The notes beneath the pieces are model-generated. The model ran no database searches and was not told where the DNA came from. It saw only the letters and a program-made list of their open reading frames with translations. A program made the position numbers and the translations under genes. A stretch of DNA of 64,000 bases from Syntrophotalea acetylenica (GTDB lineage Bacteria; Desulfobacterota; Desulfuromonadia; Desulfuromonadales; Syntrophotaleaceae): NCBI RefSeq assembly GCF_001888165.1, contig NZ_CP015455.1, forward strand, positions 2,164,001 to 2,228,000, in the 5' to 3' direction. This document shows positions 50,271 to 59,594 of this stretch, one piece after another (positions within the stretch are counted from its first letter, which is position 1; every line of letters begins with the position of its first letter).

Positions 50271-50298
50271 ACGGGGACCTTGCGGTCCCCGTTTTTTT
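50271..50298 (+). terminator. Intrinsic terminator of korDABC
   Basis: ACGGGGACC and GGTCCCCGT form a 9-bp stem with a 4-base loop followed by a run of seven Ts (50292-50298). The T-run overlaps the stop codon of the convergent fbp gene. Confidence 0.88.
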
Positions 50299-51250
50299 AT
50301 CCTTCCTCCCGGATGCAGGCCTCCGCCATGGCCACATCATCCCTGCAACCGCAAAAAAACGGGCTGCGTTCGTCGAACTTTTGCGGCACCAGATCGAGGA
50401 TGCGCTGCCGGCCGTTGGAAGCCGCGCCACCGGCCTGTTCCATAAGAAAAGCCATGGGGTTGAGTTCGAACAGCAATCGCAGCTTGCCTTGCGGCGCATT
50501 CTGCAGATGCGGATAGAAAAAAACCCCCTTGCCTTTCATCAGAATCTGATTGAAATCCGGCACCAGACCACCGCTGTAGCGCAATTTGACGCCATTGGAC
50601 TCCAGTTGGCGAACGAACTTGTCGGTTCCGGGCGTATAAAGGCTGCGCAGACCGCCGGGTGCGTAAATGGAGGCTTTGGGCTCCATGCGGACGTTGCGGC
50701 GCAGCAGGGTATATTCCATCAGCTGATTCATGCCGAACTCGTGGACCCCGTGTCCCGTCGTATAAACCAGGGTGGTTCTCGGGCCGTAGAGGATATACAA
50801 AGCGGCCACCTGTTTGGTGCCGGGCTGCATCAGATCACAGCCTCTGTAAATGGAGACAATGGTGCCCACCGCCAGGTTGACATCCACGAGGGAGGAACCG
50901 TCGAGGGGATCGTAGGCCACCGAAAAATTACCGGTACGGTGCGGAGCGATAAATACGATATCGGCGGTCTCCTCGGACACCACATTGCTCACCACGCCCG
51001 ACTGTGCCAGGCGTTTGCGTAAAATACGATCGGACAATACATCGAGAGCCAGTTGCTGCTCGCCATAAAGATTGGAGGTACCTGCCACCCCCAGGTCGCC
51101 GGTGCGGATCGAATTGATAATATATTTGGAGGCTTCGGCGATTTCGCAAATCAGGTGAATGAGCTGCTCATCCTCACCGTCTTCCCGCAGATAACGGCGC
51201 AGATCGATCTGAAACTTGGTTTTTCCTGCCTGCCCTGCAGTTGCTTCCAT
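50297..51250 (-). CDS. fbp: Fructose-1,6-bisphosphatase class I
   Basis: The 317-residue gluconeogenic enzyme removes the 1-phosphate of fructose 1,6-bisphosphate. The metal and phosphate site VAYDPLDGSSLVDVNLAVGTI, EETADIV with metal-binding Glu, and GGLVPDFNQILMKGKGVFFYP are typical. The start at 51250 has GGGGG seven bases upstream; longer in-frame starts to 51832 have no family similarity and overlap the divergent gene. It fits growth on acetate or other C2 compounds through PFOR in reverse. Confidence 0.94.
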   Translation of the reverse strand: MEATAGQAGKTKFQIDLRRYLREDGEDEQLIHLICEIAEASKYIINSIRTGDLGVAGTSNLYGEQQLALDVLSDRILRKRLAQSGVVSNVVSEETADIVFIAPHRTGNFSVAYDPLDGSSLVDVNLAVGTIVSIYRGCDLMQPGTKQVAALYILYGPRTTLVYTTGHGVHEFGMNQLMEYTLLRRNVRMEPKASIYAPGGLRSLYTPGTDKFVRQLESNGVKLRYSGGLVPDFNQILMKGKGVFFYPHLQNAPQGKLRLLFELNPMAFLMEQAGGAASNGRQRILDLVPQKFDERSPFFCGCRDDVAMAEACIREEG

Positions 51251-51333
51251 GTTATGATCCCCCATGAAAATTGGAATAAGCGGCATGGCGCCGTCCGGCG
51301 TGGCCAATAAGGCTACCGCGGCGGCCGGACATC

Positions 51334-51361
51334 TTGACGTGTCTTTCCGGGATGTTAATAT
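51334..51361 (+). promoter_or_regulatory. Promoter of the coiled-coil protein gene
   Basis: TTGACG (51334-51339), a 16-base spacer and TAATAT (51356-51361) precede the ATG at 51404. The -10 is inside the palindrome at 51352-51370. Confidence 0.5.
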
Positions 51362-51370
51362 TTTTAACAT
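51352..51370. promoter_or_regulatory. Operator-like inverted repeat over the -10
   Basis: ATGTTAA and TTAACAT flank a 5-base AT spacer. A dimeric repressor bound here would block RNA polymerase; the regulator is unknown. Confidence 0.5.
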
Positions 51371-51403
51371 ATTATCAATGATTGCCAAACCTTGGAGGTT
51401 GTC

Positions 51404-51766
51404 ATGAACGAACAAAACGATTCGGGCGAAAAGAAAAAAACCACCACCGAAAAAATCTGGGATTCTACCCGCAAAACCCTCCACATTGCTTCGTTTCAGG
51501 CCAACAGATACAAGCGCATCGTGCAGAAAAAGGTTGATCTGGCGACCATTCACCGCAAAATCGCGGCAGCCCATAGCGACCTTGGCAAGGAGATCGATGA
51601 ACTGCGGGAAAACGGCATTGTCGCCATTATGGAAAATGACGCTGTCACCCAACTGCTGGAAAAGCTCGATGACCTGAAAAACCGGGCAGCGGCGCTTGAA
51701 GGGGAGATCGAGACCATCAAAGAGGAAGAAGCACCGGAAGAGGAAGCGGAAAAAACCGAAGAATAG
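51404..51766 (+). CDS. Small coiled-coil protein of unknown function
   Basis: The 120-residue protein is soluble and helical. Residues about 15-45 are basic (KKKTTTEKIWDSTRKTL, RYKRIVQKK), 50-100 form a heptad-like coil, and the C-terminus is strongly acidic (EEEAPEEEAEKTEE). GGAGG precedes ATG 51404. An intrinsic terminator follows directly, so it is a one-gene unit. I do not recognise the family. Confidence 0.7.
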   Translation: MNEQNDSGEKKKTTTEKIWDSTRKTLHIASFQANRYKRIVQKKVDLATIHRKIAAAHSDLGKEIDELRENGIVAIMENDAVTQLLEKLDDLKNRAAALEGEIETIKEEEAPEEEAEKTEE

Positions 51767-51770
51767 ACGA

Positions 51771-51808
51771 AACAACGGGGAGTTCCCCACGGAACTCCCC
51801 GTTGTTTT
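51771..51808 (+). terminator. Strong intrinsic terminator
   Basis: A perfect 14-bp stem (51773-51786 with 51791-51804) with a 4-base loop is followed by TTTT and extended by two A-T pairs. The matching A-run on the left may let it serve the convergent gene too. Confidence 0.88.
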
Positions 51809-51835
51809 CAGATCCGGGCAAATAACCCGCAACCA

Positions 51836-52060
51836 TCACCGTACATGCTTGAGATGGCGCGGCACGCTATGCAGTCGGGAGTTTTTATGCTCCCGGTCCC
51901 AGCGACGCATGGAATCCTTTACTTCCACCTCGACATCGACCAGGTCGGAAGCATGGCGGTCCATGATTTCCAGGTCTTCATCCAGACACATCATGCGCCT
52001 CAAAATCTCGGCATTCGCCCGCTTCTGAGAAAACTCTTCCGTTTGCACCCGCTTCACCAT
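51836..52060 (-). CDS. Small charged protein of unknown function
   Basis: The 74-residue protein is very rich in charged residues (KRVQTEEFSQKRANAEIL, VDVEVEVKDSMRRWDREHK) and has no Cys clusters or membrane segment. ATG at 52060 has AGGGAGG six bases upstream, which is strong support for translation. The frame stays open upstream to 52333, but that part reads through the repeat region. Function unknown. Confidence 0.6.
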   Translation of the reverse strand: MVKRVQTEEFSQKRANAEILRRMMCLDEDLEIMDRHASDLVDVEVEVKDSMRRWDREHKNSRLHSVPRHLKHVR

Positions 52061-52163
52061 AAATCCTCCCTGCTTGCGGTTATTTCGCGCTGCCGCCCCT
52101 GCGACAGCCACAGCTTTAAAACCCACCGGCACTTCGAGGATACTTAGAGTATAACACACGGAT

Positions 52164-52309
52164 GATCCATCCGGATGTTCCTCCGGCAAAACATGTTGGC
52201 ACCGACCGCGGCGGACGCAAACACAGTGACTCCCGAAAGAGAATGACCGGAAAAACCGCAAATTGGCACCGCCACGACGGAAAAGAGCTGATTTCGGATG
52301 AAAGCCACC
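52164..52309. repeat. Interspersed repeat, copy B (degenerate)
   Basis: GATCCATCCGGA at 52164-52175 is a half-palindrome, and 52262-52309 matches the block at 38721-38769. Both lie in the 279-base gap between two minus-strand genes; the rest of the gap shows nothing I recognise. Confidence 0.45.
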
Positions 52310-52339
52310 TGCCCGTCGATGCATTGCCTGCAAAAACCG

Positions 52340-53086
52340 TCAGAAGGTATAGGTGATGTTAATACCGGCCAGGGTTTGCGTATCGATGTTGTTTTTGGCA
52401 GCGTCGCTGATTCCGGAGGAGTAGGAGAAAGAGGGGCTTAGCGTCAGTTGATCGGTCAGCGCGTAATCGAGACCGACGCTCAGTTCATAGTTGTGAAAAC
52501 CGGAGTAATCGCGAACGAAACTCACCGCATAGTCGCTGTGCAGATTGTAACTTACCAGCGCGCCCAGGTTCATGGTGAGATCTTTCATCAGTTCAAAGGA
52601 GTGACTGATATCGAAAGTGAAGAACAACCCTTCTTCTTCACAGGCATCCCAATCCCAGTACATGCCGAGGGTGGGCGACAGCAGGGTGTTGATGGTGGCA
52701 TTGACGAACAGTTCATTGGTGTCTTCGATGCCATCGAGCTGGTACCAGATATTTCCGACCGTCACGGAAAGCAACTCGCCGAAATCCTGGGCATAACTCA
52801 GGATGATATCGGTTTCGGTCACTTCGCCGGATTTATAGCCTTCACCGGCATCGCTTTTGATCTGCCAGTTGCTCCAGTAACCCAGCGTCCAGCCATGACT
52901 CGAGAGATCGGCTCCGGCCTGGATCACAGGCATGCTGCCACTCAGATTGTGCCCACGCCACAAGTACTTGTCAAACACACCGACATAAACATCGCCTTCC
53001 ACTTCAATCACTGCGGCGCCGGCCGAAACCGCCAGGGCAACGGAAACCACAGCCGCAACCAGCAAAGAAACGCTCCATCTTTTCAT
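52340..53086 (-). CDS. TorF-family (Gcw_chp) outer-membrane beta-barrel protein
   Basis: The 248-residue protein has a signal peptide (residues 1-25, ending AVSAGAA). It then shows alternating short amphipathic strands: YVGVFDKYLWRGHNLS near the start is the typical Gcw_chp/TorF opening, and it ends in a C-terminal aromatic (INITYTF), as outer-membrane proteins do. AGGAGG eight bases upstream fixes ATG 53086. It follows amtB by 68 bases on the same strand, so it is probably part of the nitrogen-controlled operon and may let small nitrogen compounds pass the outer membrane; that role is inferred. Confidence 0.75.
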   Translation of the reverse strand: MKRWSVSLLVAAVVSVALAVSAGAAVIEVEGDVYVGVFDKYLWRGHNLSGSMPVIQAGADLSSHGWTLGYWSNWQIKSDAGEGYKSGEVTETDIILSYAQDFGELLSVTVGNIWYQLDGIEDTNELFVNATINTLLSPTLGMYWDWDACEEEGLFFTFDISHSFELMKDLTMNLGALVSYNLHSDYAVSFVRDYSGFHNYELSVGLDYALTDQLTLSPSFSYSSGISDAAKNNIDTQTLAGINITYTF

Positions 53087-53154
53087 AACAGCTTCCTCCT
53101 TGACATGTTCCCGCCCCGGGTGGCCACAACGGCCGCCCGGGCACAGGAAAATCC

Positions 53155-54507
53155 TCATTGTTTGGAACCGTTCACGTTTTCCTGACCGGGGGCGAACACC
53201 GTGCCCAGGCGCACCGTCTGGAAGTCGGGATAGGCCGAGGCGCCGTGTTCGGTATAATCGAGGCCGGCCATTTCCTCTTCCCTTGAAACCCGCATGCCGA
53301 TGACCAGATCGATAAGTTTGAACATGATCAGGCCGATGCCGAAGGCCCACAGAAAGCATGCGCCGATGCCGGTCAACTGTACGGCGACGGTCTTCAGAGA
53401 AAATCCGGCACTGTCGAACAAACCGGCCGCGAGAGTGCCCCAGGCGCCGCACACGCCATGCACGGAAACCGCACCGACGGGATCGTCGACCTTGATTCTG
53501 TCGAAAAACAGAACCGAGAACAGTACCAGCACCCCGGCAATGGCACCGATAATGACAGCCGACAGCGGCGTGACATTGGCACAGCCGGCGGTGATGCCGA
53601 CCAGACCGGCCAGGGCGCCGTTCATGGTCATGCCGATATCGCTCTTGCCATACTTGAGCCAGGTGGCCAGCATGGCCATCGTGGCACCGGCAGCGGCGGC
53701 GAGAGTTGTGGTTACGGCGATAAGGGCGATGGAAGTGTCACCGGTGGTGGTGGAGCCTGGATTGAAGCCATACCAGCCGAACCACAGAATAAACACGCCC
53801 AAGGCTGCCAGAGGGATATTGTGCCCGGGGATCGGCTTGACCCTTCCGGATTTGTCGTACTTGCCGAGACGCGGTCCGACAACAATGGCCCCGGCCAGAG
53901 CCAACCAGCCGCCCATGGAGTGAACCACCGTCGACCCGGCGAAATCGATAAAACCAAGACCTTCCAGCCAGCCGCCGCCGTTGTAGAGACTGCCCCAGGC
54001 CCAGGAACCGAAAACGGGGTAGACAAACGCCGACACCAGGGCGGAGTAGGCCAGGTAGGCGCTGAACTTGGTACGCTCGGCAACGGCACCGGAGATAATG
54101 GTAGCGGCGGTGGCGGCGAAAACGACCTGGAACAGCCAGAAAGCATAGTTCCAGGCTTCGCCATCACCGCTGGCACCACTGAAGAAAAAGTCGGTGGTGC
54201 CGAAGAAACCATTGGTGGCGCCAAACATCAGGCCGAACCCCACCGTCCAGAAGGCGATAGCGCCCACAGAAAAATCCATCAGATTTTTCATCAGAATGTT
54301 ACAGGCGTTTTTGGCGCGGGTAAAACCAACCTCCACCATGGCAAAACCGGCCTGCATGATGAAAACCATGAAACCGGCAATCATGGTCCAGACGAAATTA
54401 AGGTTATTCTGTACCGCATCGGCGGTAAGGGGTGCATCTTCGGCCCACCCCAGGGCCGGCAACGCCAGCAGCAGACCGGCGACCAGTATATTTGCCCGAA
54501 TCTTCAT
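53155..54507 (-). CDS. amtB: Ammonium transporter Amt
   Basis: The 450-residue protein has a signal peptide (ending LGWAEDAP) and about eleven membrane helices. Amt landmarks include NLNFVWTMIAGFMVFIMQAG, FDFAGSTVVHSMGGW with a pore His, FILWFGWYGFNPGS and VHGVCGAWG with the second His. It conducts ammonium into the cell and is blocked by the PII protein encoded just upstream. AGGAGG nine bases before ATG 54507 fixes the start. Confidence 0.97.
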   Translation of the reverse strand: MKIRANILVAGLLLALPALGWAEDAPLTADAVQNNLNFVWTMIAGFMVFIMQAGFAMVEVGFTRAKNACNILMKNLMDFSVGAIAFWTVGFGLMFGATNGFFGTTDFFFSGASGDGEAWNYAFWLFQVVFAATAATIISGAVAERTKFSAYLAYSALVSAFVYPVFGSWAWGSLYNGGGWLEGLGFIDFAGSTVVHSMGGWLALAGAIVVGPRLGKYDKSGRVKPIPGHNIPLAALGVFILWFGWYGFNPGSTTTGDTSIALIAVTTTLAAAAGATMAMLATWLKYGKSDIGMTMNGALAGLVGITAGCANVTPLSAVIIGAIAGVLVLFSVLFFDRIKVDDPVGAVSVHGVCGAWGTLAAGLFDSAGFSLKTVAVQLTGIGACFLWAFGIGLIMFKLIDLVIGMRVSREEEMAGLDYTEHGASAYPDFQTVRLGTVFAPGQENVNGSKQ

Positions 54508-54543
54508 AACCACTTTCCTCCTTGCTGTCTCGCCAAATGCGGC

Positions 54544-55110
<567 letters not shown>

Positions 55111-55207
55111 TTAAGCAAACTTGGCGAGGGAAACAGTGGCTGATTATTTTTTATCCAGTAGCCTTGCCATCAAAAACACATGCCCCGGCACGGGGCACCA
55201 CACAAAC

Positions 55208-55238
55208 AAACGGCAGGGGAATCTTGCCCCTGCCGTTT
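55208..55238 (-). terminator. Terminator of the Lon-like gene
   Basis: A perfect 12-bp stem (AAACGGCAGGGG with CCCCTGCCGTTT) with a 7-base loop lies 46 bases after the stop on the minus strand. It is followed there by TTTGTTTG. Confidence 0.65.
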
Positions 55239-55284
55239 GAAACCACCCTGATTTTCGGAATGTTCTGGTAAGAGAACAAAATTT

Positions 55285-57696
55285 TCAGTTTTTATCGTTC
55301 TTCTCTTCGTTTTTCCCAAAACTCCTCAGCGTTTCGACCATCTGCAGCAGACGTTCGTTCACCATGAAATTCATGGTTCCGTCGGGCCAGCTGCCGTCTT
55401 CCTGCCTCTGGCCGGCAGGAATTCCTGTCAGGATTTCAAGACCGTCGTCGATATGGTCAACGGCCCACACATGAAAGTTTCCGGCTTCCACGGCCTCGAC
55501 CACTTCTTTTTTGAGCATCAGATTCTGGATGTTGCGCGCCGGGATCAGCACGCCCTGCTGCCCGGTAATACCCTGGGCTTTACAGACGGCATAAAACCCT
55601 TCGATCTTTTCATTGACCCCGCCGATGGGCTGAATCTGCCCACGCTGGTTGATGGAGCCGGTTACGGCGATCCCCTGACGGATCGGAACATTGGCCAGGG
55701 ATGAAAGCAGGCCGTATAATTCGGCGGCCGAAGCGCTGTCGCCCTCCACCCCCGAATAGGATTGTTCGAAACATATGGATGCCGACAGGGACAGGGGCTT
55801 GTCCTGGGCATAGCGGTCGCCAAGAAACCCGGACAGGATCAGCATCCCCTTGTCGTAGATCGGCCCGGACAACTTGACTTCGCGCTCGATGTTGACCAGG
55901 CCTCCCTTGCCCATAAAGGTGCGCACCGTGATCCGCGAGGGCTTGCCGAAGGAATAATCGCCCATCAGGTAGACGGACAGGCCGTTCAGCTGCCCTGTCA
56001 CCTCACCATCGGTATCGACCAGGATGCGCCCGTCTTCGATGAATTCCTGAACCAGCTGCTCAAGTTTGTTGGAACGGTATTCCTTGGACTCCACCGCCAG
56101 TTCGACGTGTTGCCGCTGCACCGTATCGGCACTGTGCCGCCGGGCATAAAAGGACGCTTCCCGGAGCAGATCGGAAAGGTCCATGAAACTGCAGGACAGC
56201 CGGTTTTTGTCCTCGACCAGGCGAGCGGCGTATTCCACCACACTGGCGACGCCGCCGGGGGAGAAATGCAGCAGGTCTTCCTTGCGGCACTGGGTAGCGA
56301 TGAACTGGGCAAAATGCTGCACACTTTGCCAGGTGTTTTTCATCATGCTATTGAAATCGGATTTAACCTTGAAATACTTGCGGAAATCCGGATCAAGCTG
56401 ATACAGCAGGTAATAGAACATGGGCAGGCCGATCATGATGATTTTGCACTTCAGCGGAAGCGGTTCCGGCTTCAGCGTCACCGTGGCGATCAACCGGTAC
56501 TGCTCGGTCATGTCTTCGATCTTGATCTCTCTGTTGCGCAGGCAGCGCTTGAGGGCTTCGTAGGAAAACAGGTTGATCAGCACCTCCCGGCAGTCGACAA
56601 TCAGGTAGCCGCCATTGGCCCGGTGCAGAGCCCCGGATTTGATCATGGTAAAGTTGGTCGTGGCATTGCCCATCTGAATGATATGCTCGATCCGCCCGAA
56701 GAGATTGAAATAGGTGGGATTGGGTTCGTAAACAACCGGTGCCCCCTCCAGGGTACTGTTGTCGACGAACAGATTGACCCGATACTGATCAAAGGATGGC
56801 TCCTGGCGCCCGACACGCATGTTGCCAAGAGCCACCTGAGGTCCCTGCGACGGCCGGAACTCATCGGCGCGATTGAGAAGATCCTGGCGGCAGTTGGCGA
56901 AATGCTCCAGAACCTTGGCATGTTCGCGGTACTTTTCTTCCAGCTCTTCAAACAGGTGCTGCAGCGCGGAGTTCAGGAAATTCTTTTCCATTTCGCTCAG
57001 AGTCAGCCTCAGCCGTTTCTCCAGTTCAACCACCTGGCGCAGCGTATCGTTGAGAAGATCCTGCAACTTGCTGCCCGTTACCTCGAGCTTCTGCCGTTCG
57101 CTCTCATCGAGTTCACCGTATTCCTGCTGCGACAGAGGCTCCCCTTCGCGGGTCGGGACCAATACCAGTCCACCCACGGTACGCTGCAGCAGAAAACCTT
57201 CGGCATTGACTTTCGCTTCAAGATCCTGAACAAGTTTCTTGTTTCTTTCCTGCGACTCCTGGGTGATGGAATTTTTGGCCTGTTCATATTCCTTGCTTTC
57301 AAAAAGCTTCGGAATGGCCTCCACCAGGTGGCTGATCAGGGTATCCATATCATCCCGGAAAGCCTTGCCAAGCCCAGCAGGCAACCGGATACAGCCGGGC
57401 TTGTCGCCACCTATGAAATCGTGGACATAGCACCAGTCGTCAGGGACCGGCTCCGCTTTGGAACGCTGCTCCAGCACCCGCTTGATGGTCGAGGAACGTC
57501 CGGTTCCCGACTCGCCGAGAACAAAAATATTGAAACCGTTGGAATCAATACCCAATCCGAACTCAATGGCGGTCAAGGCCCTGTCCTGGCCGATCGTCTC
57601 CTCCGGGCAGCTGATTTCGCCGGTGCTGGAGAACTCAAACTGGGCGGGATCGCATTTCCAGAGAAGTTCCTGCGGTGATAACCTGAATTGTTCCAT
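55285..57696 (-). CDS. Lon-related ATP-dependent protease (AAA_32/LonB-like)
   Basis: The 803-residue protein is a Lon-type Ser-Lys protease without the classic Lon N-domain. Residues 61-70 (GESGTGRSST) occupy the Walker A position, but with Arg67 in place of the usual Lys. A long helical insertion (about 150-290) follows, then the second part of the ATPase region. The C-terminal protease domain has catalytic Ser654 in EGDSASAAEL and Lys697 in NEKIEGF, 43 residues apart as in Lon. Such proteins degrade misfolded or specific substrates in the cytoplasm. AAGGAGG lies upstream of the ATG. The gene stands alone. Confidence 0.9.
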   Translation of the reverse strand: MEQFRLSPQELLWKCDPAQFEFSSTGEISCPEETIGQDRALTAIEFGLGIDSNGFNIFVLGESGTGRSSTIKRVLEQRSKAEPVPDDWCYVHDFIGGDKPGCIRLPAGLGKAFRDDMDTLISHLVEAIPKLFESKEYEQAKNSITQESQERNKKLVQDLEAKVNAEGFLLQRTVGGLVLVPTREGEPLSQQEYGELDESERQKLEVTGSKLQDLLNDTLRQVVELEKRLRLTLSEMEKNFLNSALQHLFEELEEKYREHAKVLEHFANCRQDLLNRADEFRPSQGPQVALGNMRVGRQEPSFDQYRVNLFVDNSTLEGAPVVYEPNPTYFNLFGRIEHIIQMGNATTNFTMIKSGALHRANGGYLIVDCREVLINLFSYEALKRCLRNREIKIEDMTEQYRLIATVTLKPEPLPLKCKIIMIGLPMFYYLLYQLDPDFRKYFKVKSDFNSMMKNTWQSVQHFAQFIATQCRKEDLLHFSPGGVASVVEYAARLVEDKNRLSCSFMDLSDLLREASFYARRHSADTVQRQHVELAVESKEYRSNKLEQLVQEFIEDGRILVDTDGEVTGQLNGLSVYLMGDYSFGKPSRITVRTFMGKGGLVNIEREVKLSGPIYDKGMLILSGFLGDRYAQDKPLSLSASICFEQSYSGVEGDSASAAELYGLLSSLANVPIRQGIAVTGSINQRGQIQPIGGVNEKIEGFYAVCKAQGITGQQGVLIPARNIQNLMLKKEVVEAVEAGNFHVWAVDHIDDGLEILTGIPAGQRQEDGSWPDGTMNFMVNERLLQMVETLRSFGKNEEKNDKN

Positions 57697-57869
57697 GAAT
57701 TTCAGCCTCCTTGGTCCATAACCGGGAGCTGCGGAAAATACACATTACCGAGATGATCATTGGGTGCGCCCGCGGACCGGATCCAGAATGCGGAAAAACC
57801 CCAAAGATCATGTAAACTGTGAGACATATTACCGAATACAGGGTGATCTGCGGTCGCGGTCATGCCTTA

Positions 57870-57897
57870 ATACTAACAATTCACCCACTGTTGGCAA
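57870..57897 (-). promoter_or_regulatory. Possible promoter of the Lon-like gene
   Basis: On the minus strand, TTGCCA (57897-57892), a 16-base spacer and TAGTAT (57875-57870) lie about 170 bases before the start. The long leader makes this uncertain. Confidence 0.35.
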
Positions 57898-57994
57898 GCC
57901 ACGCAGAACACTATCCGGGCAAGGAACTCCCAGGAAGCGGGCTGCCGGAAATACCTTGCCGCCACAGGGCTGACTTGAAACCGTTTTCGACGGC

Positions 57995-59509
57995 ATGAAC
58001 ATGGATTCCTTTTTCCCATACATCTCCAGCAATCTTCCCGACGGGGTCCTTTACTATGCCCTGCTTGGCCTGATCTCCATGGCCGAATCGATCGCCCTGG
58101 TCGGTCTTGCGATACCAGGCAGCAGCCTGGTGCTCCTGGCGGGTTTCCTTTCCGCCCACGGCCAGGGAAAACTTGGAGGCGTCATGATTGCGGCCGCATT
58201 GGGCGCTTTTGTCGGGGACAATCTCAGCTATCTGATGGGGGCACGCCTGGGCTACCGTTTTTTGCGCCGACCTGTATTTCGTAAATACATGGGAGCTATC
58301 CGCAAAGCCGAAATGTTTTTTCTCGATCATGGCGGCAAGAGCCTGTTTCTGGGTAGATTTGCTGGACCGCTGCGCGGGATGACCGCGTTTATGGCCGGCA
58401 GTGCAAGATTTTCACCAACGAGATTTTGCCTCTACACCCTGTTCAGCTGCCTGCTGTGGGGGCTGGCCTATCCCGGGCTGGGCCGCATGGGCGCCGCCAG
58501 TTGGCGGCAGGTCCAGATTCTGACCGGGCGCTTCAGCCTGTTGCTTATCACCCTGACGATCATACTGTTTGGCAATGCCCTGTTCTGGAGCCGCACCGTT
58601 CCACGACTGTCAGCGCATCTGAGCACCATCCGCACCCGATTTCACCAGATCTGGTGCCGATGGGCGGGAAAACCGCTTCTGAAAAAATGTCGCGACCGAT
58701 ACCCGCAAACCTGGCAATTTATCGCGGACCGCTTCAGCCTGCGACACGGAGCGGGGCTGTATCTTACCGCCGGTTTTTTGTGCTGTGCCCTGTTCTCGGC
58801 CCTGTTCTTTGGCCTATTGAGCACATTGCCCATCCTGCACGCCAGCGACCGGCGATTTTATGATCTCATCCTCAACCATCACCACCCCCTCGCCGGACGC
58901 CTGCTGCTGGTTTTGACCGGGATGGCCGATCCTGTGGTGGTTATATTCTGGGGATTTCTGCTGTTTGTCTGGCTGATACTCAAAGGAAGAACTTTTTCCG
59001 CCGCCGTAATACTGACAGGCACCGGTGCCGGAAAGTTGCTCACAGGGCTTTTAAAGTCGATCTTCAACCGTCCTCGCCCCCTGCCGCTGCATCCCGCCAT
59101 CATGCCGGATTCACCCGGGTTTCCCAGCGAACATGCATTTTTCGCCCTGTTGCTGGGAGGACTGAGCGTTTACCTGGCGCTGGGTACCCTGCGTCAATGG
59201 CGTTCGCGGCTGTCGTTGATCACCAGCGCCAGCTTCATGGCATTACTGATCGGACTGAGCCGCATTTTTCTCGGAGCCCATTGGCTCAGCGATGTATTGG
59301 CTGGCTGGCTGCTGGCGGCGTTATGGCTTTCGTTTTTAATCACCGCCATGGAGGTGCGGCGCAGACTGACGGGTGAAACTCTCTGGCACCGGCAATGGCA
59401 GCCACCGGGATTCGATCGCCTCGTGGGGAAAGCCATATGGGCCGCTGCACTGAGTGTGGCTGGGTTGAGCATCATCGACCATCTGCTGTTTTTATGGAGC
59501 ATCGGTTGA
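57995..59509 (+). CDS. DedA-family membrane protein fused to a PAP2 phosphatase
   Basis: The 504-residue protein joins two membrane modules. Residues about 10-200 are a DedA/VTT domain (AIPGSSLVLLAGFLSAHG, GDNLSYLMGARLG, FLGRFAGPLRGMTAFMAG). Residues about 255-460 are a PAP2 acid phosphatase with KSIFNRPRP, GFPSEHAFF and SRIFLGAHWLSDVLAG, so all three catalytic motifs are intact. It should act on lipid phosphates such as undecaprenyl or phosphatidyl phosphates, with the DedA part moving lipid across the membrane. No clear ribosome-binding site is seen; ATG at 57995 or 58001 may be used. Confidence 0.87.
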   Translation: MNMDSFFPYISSNLPDGVLYYALLGLISMAESIALVGLAIPGSSLVLLAGFLSAHGQGKLGGVMIAAALGAFVGDNLSYLMGARLGYRFLRRPVFRKYMGAIRKAEMFFLDHGGKSLFLGRFAGPLRGMTAFMAGSARFSPTRFCLYTLFSCLLWGLAYPGLGRMGAASWRQVQILTGRFSLLLITLTIILFGNALFWSRTVPRLSAHLSTIRTRFHQIWCRWAGKPLLKKCRDRYPQTWQFIADRFSLRHGAGLYLTAGFLCCALFSALFFGLLSTLPILHASDRRFYDLILNHHHPLAGRLLLVLTGMADPVVVIFWGFLLFVWLILKGRTFSAAVILTGTGAGKLLTGLLKSIFNRPRPLPLHPAIMPDSPGFPSEHAFFALLLGGLSVYLALGTLRQWRSRLSLITSASFMALLIGLSRIFLGAHWLSDVLAGWLLAALWLSFLITAMEVRRRLTGETLWHRQWQPPGFDRLVGKAIWAAALSVAGLSIIDHLLFLWSIG

Positions 59510-59594
59510 CAGAGGATCGGTTGGCAGTTGTCTCCAGTCCCGTTTTTCATTACCATAGCGCTTCTTTGTTCATCCCCTAACGCGCGAGGTTCGT

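Noticed and set aside
55762-57678. Long plus-strand open frame opposite the Lon-like gene
   Set aside because: Same reason: the protease frame explains the region, and the antisense product has no recognisable fold.
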